A stretch of 64,000 nt of DNA, taken from the NCBI GenBank assembly GCA_036250195.1, contig JAVHZZ010000005.1, positions 68,259,505 through 68,323,504 of the forward strand. Reading direction: 5' to 3'. This document shows positions 36,702 through 49,062 of the stretch, in pieces (position 1 is the first letter of the stretch; every line of letters starts with the position of its first letter). The notes below the pieces were generated by a model that had not been told where the DNA came from, did not search any database, and worked only from the letters and a program-made list of their open reading frames with translations. The position numbers were made by a program, and so were the translations under genes. Origin of the DNA: Mixophyes australis (Eukaryota; Chordata; Amphibia; Anura; Limnodynastidae).

Positions 36702-39497
36702 AGGCTGAATTATCAACAAACATGTGAATGCTTTTCTTTTTTTTATAAATCTTAAATGCTCTGGGAGAGGAAGGTTGCCATTTTGGTACAGGAACACAGA
36801 AGGTGCACAGGACATTAAAAAATAAGTGTACCTGTCATTGTCATATACTTCTGCAATCTTATTCTCTCAAAAAAGTAGTTGAAATGGTTTTGCAATTGTG
36901 AAGGGGGTGGTCAAAAACAACATATGCCCCTCCCAAAGACTACTGGTCCCTGGACTCCCAAGCTGTAGTGGCTGAGATAATGAAGGAGACTGACACTCCT
37001 GAAGCTGCAATTTTGTTACCCCAGTGACTCTAAGATCCCTGTCCAATATACCAAAATATTTAAAAAATAAACAAATTAAATTTTGAAATAAACTTTGAGT
37101 AAAAGACTTTGTATATCCCAAACACTTGGTCAACCCTTGCTCACAATTATTAAACTCTTTCTTGATGTAATGTAGTTCTGAAGTAGGGAGGTGGGGAAGC
37201 AGAAAAATCCCTCCAAAAATGGGGCAGACAATTGTAAACATTTTTCTAAGGTGGACGATGAAGGTAAGTCCCAGGCGATGTAGGTGGGCGATTCTTATTA
37301 CGGAGATTTTTCAGGGTTCTTTTTTGTTTGCCCAAATCGGGTGAAGATTTATTTTTAAAACTTTCATGAAAATGGTAAATGAGGGTCTGGGAAGGCTTGA
37401 GTCTTTTATTCAAATAATGTTTATTTCAAAACTGTGACTCTCTAGCTTGTACAATATACTGAGTCCAAAGGGTGGTAAAGGTGCACACCCCTCCCCTAAT
37501 CATAAAGGTACCAGTTAACCCTCTTGGGTCTGGTTTTCACAAAAGCAGAGGGACCCCACACTTGTGGTCTCCCTGTGTTGATGAAAACCAGCCCAGGCTG
37601 CCTATTGCAGCCGCTAGTTTAGGATTTGGGGAGGGTGGCAAACTTTTATTTATTCATTAAACCACACGCTAATTTTTGGTGAATCACCGATTTGCTCCAG
37701 TGCATAATACTAACTGCAATTGTGCGGAATTCACAGAGATTCTTTTTTATTTTGGTGAATCACGATCAAAAGAATTTCAGAGGTTTCATACACCTCTAAT
37801 TGTGATCACTGAAATAAGCCCTCCGATTGCTTGAATTGACAATAGACTGCCAAATCCTGTTTTTTTGCTGCAAATGTATTAGTCAGTATAGAATTTCACC
37901 AAAATAGTTTATGCATGTATAATGATCAGACAGTCCAAAATGCCGTAATATATCGAAGAAAAAATGTAGTCAAACATACACATATGGTTTAACACCTTCC
38001 GCCATCCAAATATTAGGCTACAGTGTCTGATACACTGTAGTTCATAAGATATGAAGGTATTATTCAGTAATGGACATATTATACCTCTGCTTATCTGGGC
38101 GTAAGTACAAATCTCTACAGCCTCTGCTCTGCTAGTTGAATGGAGGGGGTGTTATATCATATTTTAATATGTAACAGGAATTCTTATTTAATTTGTTAGT
38201 AATGAGTGTGTATGATACAATAATTAGGTAAGTGTCTATTCTTCAGTTTTGACCTAGTATTGTAACCACACACTGAACTGTAAAAACATGCTAAACATTT
38301 GTGTCAATTTTCATAAATCCAAATATTCTTCTTTGGCCACTCAAGACATTGAGAGGTAAGCAATTACTATTCATATATGTCCTATATACTCTATTCATTA
38401 TATATTCATGATTTGCCACTATTTAAGTGGGGAAAGTACTGCACTTGCATCAAAGTGCAGCTGTAAAATGTATCATTGCAAAAGCACTGTAAAAGTAATT
38501 GTGATCATATTTTCTAGAACCAATCCGATGAGCCACATTTTTTTTTTATGGATTAAGCATTAAATACTTCAATAGGAACGAAGGCAGACACAAAAGCAAA
38601 CCAACCTGCAGCAAAGATATGACAATGAAATATTAATCATACTCAATAAAAAACGAGAGGGCATTACAATCCTGACAAAAATAGAGATAGGTGATGAAAT
38701 ATTCATAAGCAACAGTTTATAAAATCAGGCACATTACCTGTTATACACAGACCAAGTGAATAGATGAAAGGTGGTAAAATATTTATCTGAACAGAAAAGA
38801 AATGGAAAATTTACAAATGAGCGTCCGAACATGACAGATTATAGACTTGCGTATACAATATTGTATATGCAGTTTACACTTTATTCTATAAAATATCATG
38901 CATTATTGAATTGATTTTAATTTACGAAGTGATGTGTAGTTATAAATTATGGACCCAGTCACCGTACTGAAATTTAGACTCAAACTGAAAATACACACCT
39001 CATATAAGCAAATATAATATAGTTTGACAGTTTTTTTTTTAAAAAAAGTAAGAAGATCTTTTTTGTTGAACCCTAGAAAAATTAAGTTTGCAATTGAAAA
39101 GTAATTAATATTTGTAGTAGCATTTTAATTGGGAAAATATATCTGAGAAGTATGGCAGTATAAACTCTGGTTTTATATAAGAAAAACTGTTCGCTTACAC
39201 CTATATTTTAGTGTTTAGGAGATGTACACTATTTTGGGGCATTATACTAAATCCTTGCTTCTATAACATCTATATTGTTGCCCTTTTCTCTCTTCCGAGT
39301 TCATAAGGACTTAAGGTTTTGGCTTGGTAAAATAGGCAATTATCCTACCATATTTACTGTATAATTATTCTATCACTGGGGACACTGTTGAGTCCCACTC
39401 AAGTTAGTAAATTCAAATAGGAAAAACAATGATATTCTCTAGGCAAAATTTATGCTCATATGATTTATTGAACATCATATGATTTATTGAATAACAA
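36702..39497. other. Intergenic, nothing firmly recognised
   Basis: The stretch 37400-37760 has a GC-richer block (CACTTGTGGTCTCCCTGTGT, GGTGAATCAC recurring at 37679 and 37754) that may be a decayed repeat. CATATGATTTATTGA is duplicated at about 39459 and 39475, just before the chimeric Tc1 segment. No gene seen. Confidence 0.5.
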
Positions 39498-39968
39498 CGT
39501 GATATGGCTGGGGTTTGGTGTGATGTGACAGGGGGGCGGCGTGATGTAAGGTCTGGGGAGTTACCTGGCCATGGACCCAACATTTAGTTGTTTTGATCCT
39601 CGAGCACCTTATTTATCACTTTTGCCTTATGGAAAGGTGCTCCATCATGTTGGAAAAGGCATTGTTTTCTCCCAACCATCCAAGAGCAGTTTGGTGACAC
39701 ATGCTCTTGGAGGATGTTTTGGTACCATTCTTTATTCATGGCTGTGTTCTTAGGTAAAATTGTGAGCGAGCCCACTCCCTTGGATGAGAAGCAACCCCTG
39801 ACATGAATGGTCTCAAGATGCTTTATTGTTGGCATTACACAGGACTGATGGTAGTGCTCAACTTTCCTTTTCCGGACAAGTGTTTTTCCAGATGCCCCAA
39901 ACAATCTGAAAGAGGATTCATCAGAGAAAATGACCTTACCCCAGTCCTCAGAAGTCCAATCCCTGTAT
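39498..39968 (-). mobile_element. Tc1 transposase fragment in a chimeric repeat, copy 1
   Basis: On the minus strand this reads the middle of a Tc1 transposase: VIFSDESSFRLFGASGK, RKVEHYHQSCVMPTIKHLET, LPKNTAMNKEWYQNILQEH, CLFQHDGAPFHKAK. The first and second catalytic Asp are present (FSDES and QHDGA). The third acidic region, the DNA-binding N-terminus and both TIRs are missing. At 39498-39550 it is joined to a non-Tc1 G-rich sequence (GGGGTTTGGTGTGATGTGAC). The same junction recurs at 42684, so the chimera predates the duplication. Confidence 0.9.
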
Positions 39969-41054
39969 AGAACTAGGAGTTTCTAGGGTGTTTCCCAACA
40001 TTCCAAACAATTGCTTTGCGCATTTTCCTCAGTACAGTTTGCCAGCATCAGTTGCTTCTAGTAAATAAACATTGAATGTGCTGAAGAACGTAAAAAACTA
40101 GCATCGCTTAATTGTGGGGCAAGAGGGATTGAATAGGCTGGCCATGCTCAATATTAACTGTGACGTGGCACGAAAGTTGGATTTTTCCAAATTGATTGCT
40201 GCATTTGCGGAATAAAAAAAAGCTAGAAATGCACTTCTAATTGGAAATCTCCAATAACCCATTACATCAGTATATGTATATAGTGTTTTATTTGTAATTT
40301 TTAAAGTTAAGCAATAAAATCAATTTAAAATACATTTTAAATGCATTTTTATTTATTTTTGTTTTATTTAAGAATGAGTGTGTGGGAAACCTCTTAATTT
40401 GGGTTTTCATGGGTCTCTATGAACCTCTGAAAGAACCTGTGTATAGTATAGTTATTAATTCAATGTTTGTACTAAATTAGTAATTCAGCCTGGATGTTTT
40501 TTTCTTACTGTAGGTCTCCCAGTATGGTAAAATAACTTGTTGCACCCTTTGTTGGATAGTGCCTGGTTGGTTGCTTCCCTGCAATTATATACACACCTTT
40601 GAAACATGTACATTATAAGCACTCCAGACTGTACCTAGTACATTCATTACCAGAATGGAGGCAGGGGTTTCTGCACACAGTATGCAAAGCATAAGAATGT
40701 GCAGAAATACAAATGAACACAAAAGTTTTCCACAGCCAAAAACTACCCAATGTGTTGCATGAGTCGGCAGATGAATACACTTTATCTGTATTAGAAAAAC
40801 ATTGTAAAAAGGTTTTCCCACATTCTTTAAATTAAGATATTTTGTTCATAAGTGATTCCATAAATTGGTAAAGAAGCTTGTATAAGTACTGTTAATGTAA
40901 ACTAATTAAACTAATTAAAAAAATCCTTAAACTCCAGGTTTTGGATGTGGATTTTATTATACATTGCATAGTGCCTTGTGCTGTCATGAGCAGCTTCCTT
41001 ATACACTGGTGCAACAGCCCAAGATAAAGTATTGAGCATATAACAGTCTTACTA
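39969..41054. other. Intergenic, nothing recognised
   Basis: No gene or element was recognised. The frame at 40585-40821 (minus) has no known domain. Confidence 0.55.
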
Positions 41055-41893
41055 CTTTAGATATGTTGCCCGCATCCGGCCCTTCCTCTCTCAGGATGCC
41101 ACCAAAATCATCATCCACGCACTCATTATCTCCCGCCTCGATTATTGCAACCTCCTCCTCTCTGGCCACCCCCTCCGCTCTATTCTCAATGCGGCTGCAA
41201 GACTCATCTTCCTCTCTCGCCGCTCCTCCTCCGCATCCCCCCTCTGCCTTGCCCTTCACTGGCTCCCCATCCCCTACAGAATCCTTTTCAAACTCCTGAC
41301 CACCACGTTCAAGGCTCTTTCCCAGTCCACTCCCTATATCTCTAACCTTCTCTCCATTCACACTCCTGCCCGCTCCCTGCGCTCGGCCAATGACCGTCGC
41401 CTCTCCTCCACCCTGGTCACCTCTTCCCACTCCAGGACTTCTCCCGTGCAGCCCCCCTTCACTGGAACAACCTCCCTCGCTCCATCCGTCTCTCTCCCAA
41501 TCTAAGCTCCTTCAAACGAGCACTTAAAACTCACCTCTTCCTCAAAGCCTACCATCCTTCCATCTAACCCATATTCCCCTCTCTCCTCCCGGCCCCTTCT
41601 CCCTTCCATATGCATCAACTGACTCCCTTTGTGCCTGAGTCTTGTTTACCCTCCCTTAGGATGTAAGCTCACTTGAGCAGGGCCCTCTTCCCTCCTGTAT
41701 CCATACCTGTTCTTCTGCTCCGTCCTTACTGCATTAGCCTGCCTGGAGCCTCTGAAGTTCGGTATTTATTGTTTATTGTTCAGTAATGTCTTACCCTGTA
41801 TAGTCTACTGTTTTGTTCAGTGTACGGCGCTGCGGAACCCTTGTGGCGCCAAACAAATAAAGGATAATAATAATAATAATAATAATAATAATA
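41055..41893 (+). mobile_element. L2-type LINE, 3' end, 5' truncated
   Basis: Plus-strand frames read RPFLSQDATKIIIHALIISR, LDYCNLLLSGHPL, LNAAARLIFLS, LALHWLPIPYRILFKLLTTT, FKAL, then PARSLRSANDRR, the C-terminal pattern of L2-clade reverse transcriptase proteins. The 3' end has GGATGTAAGCTCACTTGAGC, GTGTACGGCGCTGCGGAACC and an AATAAAGGATAATAATAAT tail. The catalytic YADD region is absent through 5' truncation. Few disruptions within the remnant make it the youngest LINE copy here. Confidence 0.92.
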
Positions 41894-42235
41894 TGCTCTC
41901 CCGCTTGATATTCAATGTATAATGTAGCAAAAAGACATATGACATTCCTACACTTCCTATTATTAACAATATCAATATGGTAATTACAGCCCATTTTGGA
42001 GGGTAGTATTAGAGAGTTTTGACCTTAAAGACTGAAATTTAATGAGGGTATGCTACAAACTGGTGCATTTCAGATAGATACAGTAGCAAATTCTATCTTA
42101 GATGCTACTTGTTTAAAACCATTTCACACTGTCAATAATATACCATACAGTCAATTCATCTCTTTAAGGCATAATTGTTAAAATAATAACTTTATTTGAG
42201 CAACAGGCTAAAGTGCAATAATAGACTGTCAGGCG
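41894..42235. other. Intergenic, nothing recognised
   Basis: A short AT-rich stretch between the L2 tail and the GC-rich repeat. No feature seen. Confidence 0.6.
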
Positions 42236-43230
42236 CCATCCCCGCATCGCGATCAGGAAGCAGGAACGGCCGCCTGTTTTTTCTGGCCGAGGTAGCTCTG
42301 TTGCTAGGCAACAGAGAAAGTCTCCCCCGGCCATCAGAAGTACTACCTCAGCAGGCGCAATAGCGAGCCCCGTTGCTAGGCAACGGAACTCTATTTTCTA
42401 ACCTCGGTCGGCGGTCTATGATGCCCTGACCATTGACTAATCATGTCCTGGGCCTCTCTATTTAAATCTGCCTCTAGCACCATAAGGGTGCCTGAGTATC
42501 AGGTCTATTTCCTGCCTCCAGCGTTTCTTGTATTTGTGCTTCTGTTCTCCTGTTTTGACCTGGCTACGGGTAAGATTAGAGGGAGTGAGCTGTCAGTTGC
42601 TCCCAGTCCCCAGACAGCCTGCCGAATATAAACTGTGTGCCTGGGGGGGTGGCATGATGTGGCTGGGGGGGGGCTGGGGGTGGCGTGATGTGGCTGGGGT
42701 TTGGTGTGATGTGACAGGGGGGCGGCGTGATGTAAGGTCTGGGGAGTTACCTGGCCGTGGACCCAACATTTCGTTGTTTTGATCCCCGAGCACCTTATTT
42801 ATCACTTTTGCCTTATAGAAAGGTGCACCATCATGTTGGAAAAGGCATTGTTTTCTCCCAACCATCCAAGAGCAGTTTGGTGACACATGCCACCATGTGC
42901 TTCTGTTCTCCTGTTTTGACCTGGCTTGTTTGACTACCCTCTTGGATCCTGTTTTGGCTTGTGTTCTCTCCTGGTTTGGCCTCGGCTTTTCTGACCATTC
43001 TCGGAAATCCTTCTCGACACCACATTGTCCTCTTGGTTTGACCCGGCTACTCCTGACTACCCTCTGCACTATTACACTGGTAACTGTCTTGGAGAACAGC
43101 GACCTGCACATCTCTAGCAGCGAAGTCCAAACCTCCTTAGGGGGGTCCCTGGTGTAAACCGAGGGTGCGTTACACTGTACAGTAGAGCTAATACCAGTTA
43201 GTAGCTCCATCCAGCTCACAGTCCTGACAT
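42236..43230. mobile_element. GC-rich interspersed repeat of unknown class, interrupted
   Basis: The sequence is abruptly GC-rich. It holds repeated phrases (GTTGCTAGGCAAC twice, TCCTGTTTTGACCTGGCT, CCTGGTTTGGCCTCGGCTTT) in a pyrimidine-biased 'tcctg-acctgg' style. The stretch at 53505-54130, read on the minus strand, has a similar style. This may be a retroelement leader or LTR, but no LTR pair, primer-binding site or polyprotein is visible. The chimeric Tc1 copy lies inside it at 42684. Confidence 0.5.
42684..42890 (-). mobile_element. Chimeric Tc1 segment, copy 2
   Basis: 207 bases align without gaps to 39498-39704, with six mismatches by eye (about 97%). The transposase part reads HVSPNCSWMVGRKQCLFQHD, GAPFYKAKVINKV and ends at GNSPDL. 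It lies between two 31-base direct repeats, TGTGCTTCTGTTCTCCTGTT plus eleven more bases, at 42535-42565 and 42896-42926. G-rich runs at 42641-42725 precede it. Confidence 0.93.
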
Positions 43231-44469
43231 AGAGATGACTTAATAGGGCTTATTCTAAGTTAAAGTAAAGCATGCTGAAAGGCCTTGACAAAGGATATTA
43301 ATTTAATGGGTGTTGCAGCAATATATGACAGATACAGGAAGTTAAACATTCATTTTTGGGTTTGATTATTCCCCCATGAGAGATGCAATAAGGAAAGCTG
43401 TTCTTAACAATTGGCATATTATGGAAAGTGATCCAGTGCCATTCAACCTGGGGATTAAAGTATAGCAAAATTGAGAAATAGCCAAGGGTCCAGAGCTGAG
43501 AAGTAGTCGTCAAAGAGAGACAGGGTTTAAGAGAAAGAGAAGGTAGTTGTCTCGCAGTCAAATTTCAGGAGCCATTGAGTTAGTGGTCTGAGTGCCAGAG
43601 GTCAAAAATTAGAGAGATAGTTGACCCAAAGCTAGAGGTCAAAGCATGGTAAAACAGACATAAAATTACAGGATTCAGATTATTGGCAATGTGCTTTTCA
43701 CAGGAAGATGCTTCTACAGGGATGGACCTGTACTAACAAGCCTCAGGTTCTGGCAACTTATTACCAGCAGCATGTCATTAGGCCATTCCTTGATGTTGGT
43801 CTACACAGATGAAATACAAAGGATGCAGCAAGTTGTTAACTGAGCCTGTGGCTCACTACACAGAAGCTGCACTACTGCAACTCAGAGTTCGCAGATTGAG
43901 CATTATATCTCTCCTGGGCAATGGCATGAAAAATCATGTGGCAGTTTACTACTGCACCATGATAGAAAAGAAGCTAGATTTTAAGCGGTGACCCCTGAAT
44001 GGTAACCATGAAACTCACACAGCAGGTCAGGGACTTACACCCCCTCTGTGTAGAGGACAGACAGAAAATAGCTCAATGGATCATTCATTTGGATGCAACA
44101 GAACCTTGTGGTTTTAATAAACATTTTCTGTAAATGTATTTATGTGATCTTGTATAGCAATAGGGAAACTTTGGCTTAATTTAGTAAATATGAATTCAGC
44201 ATGAATTAAAGAATACAGGGAATGGGGTTGGAGTGAAGGAAGAAGGAGGGAAGAAAAAGCATTTTAAGGTGGTTATGTTGAAACGTAAGTGTTATTGTAG
44301 ATAAGAAAGGGCCAAGAAAATATATACAGAGGTTATAGGGACAAGGTAGGTAGTAATTATAAGGAGAAGGAGAGCTGATATTGTCTTTCTCTGAGGTTCA
44401 AGTGGTCCAGACCAGGGTCAAAAGATGTGGTCTGTCATTGAGACATGCCAGAAGCAATCTTTTCAATGA
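43231..44469. other. Intergenic, nothing firmly recognised
   Basis: No coding frame or recognised element. A purine-rich stretch (about 44220-44380) precedes the L2 copy. Confidence 0.5.
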
Positions 44470-46592
44470 TAATACAGAGGGAGAGTCCCATGCATCCCTG
44501 TCCACCTTCCCTCATGTCACAGACTCTGAGGTCCTCTCTCTCCTCCACTCCTATTCCCCCTTCAACCTGTTCTCTCTACTTTGCTACCTCCCGCCTCCTC
44601 CACTCCCTCCTTTAACACTTGCAGTCACCTAGGCCACCTTTTCAACCTGCCCCACTCTATTGACATCTTCCCTTCTGCCTTCAAACATGTGCTTATCACT
44701 CCTATTCTCAAGAAACCATCATTTGACTACACTCCTTTCCAAACTTCTTGAATGGCTAGTCTACAACTGTTTAACACACTTTTTACTATTCACTCTCTCC
44801 TTGATCTCTTTGAAACAGGCAAAGTGACTAATGATCTACTCTTGACATAGGCAAACCGAGGGGGGGTTTCCTAGTGCCCAGGAAAACCTCCTCCAAGCCT
44901 GATGCACTGTATAATTGAGGTGGCTGGACCCTGCCCCCGCTTCACACGCTTCTGCTTCAAAAGGGAGAGCTGCGTACACCAGCAGTAGTGCACGCAGCAT
45001 TGCCCATGTATATTATGGGGACAGGAAGAGTTGGAGAGCAGTCAAGCACTGTCTAAAATTATAGCTATGCCCCCATGCTTGCTGGTCATGCCCTCTGGCG
45101 GCATGATGTGGAAACCCCTCTCTACAAATCCTGCGTTTGCCCCTGCTTGGCTAAGTTGAAGGGCCACTGCTCCCTCCTCTTGCTCCTTGACACAGTTGAC
45201 CATCCTCTATTCCTTGATACCCTTCATTCCCTTGGCCTTCAAGGCACTGTCCTTTTCTGTTTTACCTTCCAATTCTCAGATCATTCTTTCAGTGTCTCTT
45301 CCTCTGTTGCCCGCTCCCAATGTTGGGTTTCCCAAGCTTCTTTGGTTGGCCAATTTCTTTTCTATCATTATACCTCCTCTCTTGGTTAACTCATTCACTC
45401 CTTTGGCCTCCAATATCACCTCTATGCCGCTGACATGCTTATCTTCCTTTACTCCCATGACCTCTTTCCCTCTCTTCTCTTCCGTGTGTCCAACTGCTTC
45501 TCTGCCATCTCCAACTGGATGGCTGGACCATACCTCACATTAAACTTATTAAATATTGAGCTCATCATCTCTCCACTGACCAGTGTTACATCCCCTCCTC
45601 ATTTCTCTTTTAAGGTTGATGGTGTCCCCTTTTCCCCTGTTCCCCACTTTCGTTGCCTGGCGAACCATCATTGACTCTTCCCCAATTTCACTCCCCACAT
45701 CCAGTCCCTCAATCTAATCCTATTGCATCCAGTTTTGCAACATTACTAATATTTGCCCTGGTTGCCACAAAGTCCATCATCTCCCACCTTGATTATTGCA
45801 AAGTTTTCTCCCTGTCTTGCCCGACAAACATCTGTCACCCCTGAAATCTGTCCTGAATGTGGCATTGTGACTTATCTTCTTGTCCAGATGTTCCTCTTCC
45901 ACTGTGCCTCTCTGCAAAGCCCTGCATGGACTCTCCATTCCCTCCAGAATACAAGTCAAGTTGCTTACCACACTTATAAAACCCTCTTTGATGCGTCCCC
46001 TCCTACATCTCTGGCCTTGTTAATAAATACTCCCCTAAGTCTTTACTATGCTCTGTCAATGACATTCGCCTCTCCTCCTCACCTGCCACCACTTCCCACT
46101 CCTGACTTCAGGACTTTGATTGCACTGTTCCCCATATTTGGAACTCCTTTCTCTTTCTGACCACACTTGCCCCCAACCTTGAATCTTTCAAGCACTCCCT
46201 CAACACTTACCTTTTCACACGCCTACACCCCCATCCTAAGACAGTTCCTTCCTCGCTGTCCACCTGCCTTTTTTGCTCCTTTCCCGCCACCAGTGTTATT
46301 GTTCTCTCCATTTGCTACCCTTCTTCATCATAAAGAGCTCCCTCCTCTTGCTTCACTAACCTCTTCCTCTCACTTCCCCTTCACCACAATCGTCTCCATT
46401 TACTTCCTTAATGCTCTTGAATGTTAACTCTCTCATCACCTCATTCTCTTTGTAAGGTGTCCTTTATTCCTTGTCTCTTGTTTTAATTATTATGCCCCTA
46501 ACATATCTGTATTTCATTGTTTATTTTTTTGCTGATTGTGCAGCACTGCTGATTTTGTGGAGTCATATAAATAAAAGATGATAATGATGATA
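44470..46592 (+). mobile_element. Old L2-type LINE, longer but decayed
   Basis: Frames shift repeatedly, but the order is that of L2 ORF2: an ILKKPSFDYTPFQTS-like block (44710), HSLLDLFETGKVTNDLL (44795), then after an insertion LLLLDTVDHPLFLDTLHSLG (45180), a decayed catalytic motif near 45422 (YAADM where active copies have YADD), SNWMAGPYLTLNLLNIE (45510), ISHLDYCKVFS (45775), SSFKHSLNTYLFT-like text (46180), and the tail GATTGTGCAGCACTGCTGAT with ATAAATAAAAGATGATAATG. It is interrupted by a MITE at 44849-45146. Not functional. Confidence 0.85.
44849..45146. mobile_element. MITE inserted in the L2 copy
   Basis: The L2 reading (TNDLLL) breaks off at about 44846 and resumes at about 45155. 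The inserted 300 bases have loosely inverted ends: AGGCAAACCGAGGGGG on the left and, inward from the right, GGGGCAAACGCAGGATTTG. The inside is GC-richer and non-coding. This suggests a Harbinger-type MITE, but the target duplication is not clean. Confidence 0.65.
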
Positions 46593-46995
46593 TGAACTTT
46601 ATCCCAAAAACAGGTCCATCATATATGAGAAAAAGTTCCCCTGTAGCCACAACTATTCCAAGCCAGGTTAGATATAGCATACATTTTGTAAAATGTTTTA
46701 GGGATATGGCACCATTGGTAGTATATTTTCTATGCAGTTTCCTTAAGTGTAGTAGAATTGGATGTTCATGTTACTCTGTCTCTAATCTTCTTTCAATGGT
46801 CTTATTCAGGGGGAGGTCTCATTTATATCTCCTGTGGGATTTTGTTAATGTGTCCAGTAGCATGTTATAAAATGAGGATATCATGCTTCTCCAGAAAGGG
46901 GTTTGTAAACAGATTGGGTGCAAGAAAGATGTCCTGGAAGGAGATTGAGAAGACAAAGGGTCTGATATGCAGGAATACAAAGCATTTTAGGTTCA
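46593..46995. other. Intergenic, nothing recognised
   Basis: No recognised element. A GGGTCTGATATGCAGGAATA phrase at about 46958 may be the left end of a family B MITE whose right end is at 47573, with the SINE inserted between. Confidence 0.4.
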
Positions 46996-47104
46996 ATCAT
47001 CATCACCACCATTCATTTATATAGCGCCACTAATTCTGCAGCGCTGTACAGAGAACTCATTCACATCAGTCCCTGCCCCATTGGGGCTTACAGTCTAAAT
47101 TTCC

Positions 47105-47147
<43 letters not shown>

Positions 47148-47277
47148 GACAGACAGACAGACACACAGACTAGGGTCAATTTGTTAGCAGCCAATTAACC
47201 TAGCAGTATGTTTTTTGAAGTGTGGGAAGAAACCGGAGCACCCGGAGGTAACCCATGCAAACACGGGGAGGTTCAAT
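46996..47277 (-). mobile_element. tRNA-derived SINE, head-truncated, with CA repeat
   Basis: On the minus strand the core (GTGTTTGCATGGGTTACCTC, CGGTGCTCCGGTTTCTTCCC) precedes GTTAATTGGCTGCTAACAAA, a TG/TGTC microsatellite, TAGACTGTAAGCCCCAATGG and the tail TGTACAGCGCTGCAGAATTA, ending in GATGATGATTG. The head is missing. The (CA)n(GACA)n block is at 47107-47165. Confidence 0.92.
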
Positions 47278-47429
47278 GAAGTCTAGTTTTGTGGCTATTA
47301 GCTAATGGAGTAAAATGTCTATTTTCAGAGAGATGGGCTATATATTTAATTACTGACTAACTCCAGGAGTTAAAAAAAATGTTGATACAATCGAAATGAA
47401 GTATGCAGGAACCCCATACTTTTAGAGCA

Positions 47430-47573
47430 TCATTCATGTTACAATGCAAGGGGTGCAAATTAGTATTCTGTTTTGCACATAAGTTAAATACTGACTGATT
47501 TTTCATGTAGCACAGGAGACTGAAATACGAAGTTTCTTGAGTTAAGATCCTTAATGAATCAGACCCTTAGTCT
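47430..47573. mobile_element. MITE family B, right part
   Basis: It shares GCAAGGGGTGCAAATTA and TTTTGCACATAAG with 32741-32790. It ends TCCTTAATGAATCAGACCC followed by TTA, matching the right terminus at 35425. Confidence 0.65.
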
Positions 47574-48421
47574 CTGTATCCAGCAATGCAATTGTATTAG
47601 GGGAGCAAAAGTTGCAACAATATGTGCTAAGTGTGCTGCTCAGTTATATAATTTTACAGCAGGGAAACCGCTGTCATCTGCCTTAATTGATGTTTTAAGA
47701 ATCATGAATTTTATCCTCAGCTGTAAATTTTATAAGCCATTTGCCCTCTTGTGAATACTACAATATGAGTCTAAAACTAGATGTTTGGGTGGAGTTCATC
47801 TTGGAGACCTAAATGCAGTAAGGATTGGAGGCAAGGAACCAAATTGTCAGAATTTTTTTTAGCATAGCCCATCAGGGCCATGGTGACTTACCAGATTATT
47901 GTTCTCTAATTACTTGGACAATTCCTTCAGTGCTAAACTCTGCACTGAGCAGTGTTGCTTTCTGATGAGATAGATGTGGGAGGCCAACCTTGTATTGCGT
48001 ATAGGGATGTTGAGGTAGACTAGGACAATAGGTGTGGAATTCCTCTTCAATGGCTTTGTTGTATTATGTAAAGTTCCCTGAAGGAGTGCTTATAGCTAAA
48101 AGGTTACAATTGGAATTTTTGGATCTAAATCTTGTGGCTAAAATGTTATCACCTTTCTTATAAAAGATTTGTGTAAGACACAGTTTAGGGGCAGTTTGGT
48201 CAGACACAATTAAAATTAAATTACCCTCTAACTTCCCTGATGTTCTGCAAGACTATTGGATCCAAGTAGGCTTTATGTTGTGATTCTGAGTTCCTAAGTT
48301 GTTTGGTTAACTCTGTAGATTTAAATAGAGCTTCTCTCATAACTCTAGACGTTCTACTTATCAAGTGACCTCTTATCACTGCACTGTGGGCATTGTGAGC
48401 CTCCCACATCAGGAGTATAAT
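47574..48421. other. Intergenic, nothing recognised
   Basis: No gene or known repeat. The last eight bases (48414-48421) are the target duplication of hAT element B. Confidence 0.55.
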
Positions 48422-48770
48422 TAGAGATGGGCGGGTCCGATTCCCCGAGAACCGAACCCACCCGAACTTTGGCTATCCGAGTACCGAGCTGAGGAGCTCA
48501 GTACTCTCCCGCCCGCTCCGAATCGAAATCGAGGCCGAACGTCATCGTGACGTCGTCGGATCTCGGGGCTCGGTTTTCGCGATACTTGAAGATCATAAAT
48601 ACACGCCTCCACAGCAATCCATCGCCATTTGACAGAGTGAGAGAGCAGGGTGTAGTCACAGGCTGATTAGAGCAGGGACATAGAATACAATATTCTTCTT
48701 GCAATTGCTCTAACAAAAATCGCTATAGAAGAGAGAAGGATAGAGGTTTATAATTTTGTTTTAATATTTG

Positions 48771-49062
48771 GCACTCCCCAGTGCTTTTGGGGTGTCCCCC
48801 ATACTTGTGCATAAATATTTCTGGCTGTCAAAAGTCATATCTGTCAGCAGTATCTACCAAATAATTTTTAGCACTCCTCAGTGCTTTTGGGGTGTCCCCC
48901 CTAATTATGCATAACTATTTCTGGCTGTCAAAAGTCATATCTGTCAGCAGTATCTACCAAATAATTTTTAGCACTCCTCAGTGCTTTTGGGGTGTCCCCC
49001 ATAATTGTGCACAAATATTTCTGGCTGTCGAAAGTCATATCTGTCAGCAGTATCTACCAACT
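48771..49062. repeat. 100-bp tandem repeat, three copies
   Basis: Units start GCACTCC(C/T)CAGTGCTTTTGG at 48771, 48871 and 48971 and contain TTTCTGGCTGTCAAAAGTCA, TATCTGTCAGCAGTATCTAC. The third is cut at about 49062. The units are highly similar, so the array is recent. Confidence 0.97.

Noticed and set aside
42593..43219. A 208-codon minus-strand frame that looks like a Tc1 fusion protein
   Set aside because: It runs from an unrelated GC-rich repeat through the chimeric Tc1 piece and out again; only the middle has homology, so it is a read-through, not a gene.
45753..46160. Proline-rich frame of 135 codons
   Set aside because: It is a frame of the decayed L2 LINE (contains the SHLDYCK-type motif in another frame), not a host gene.
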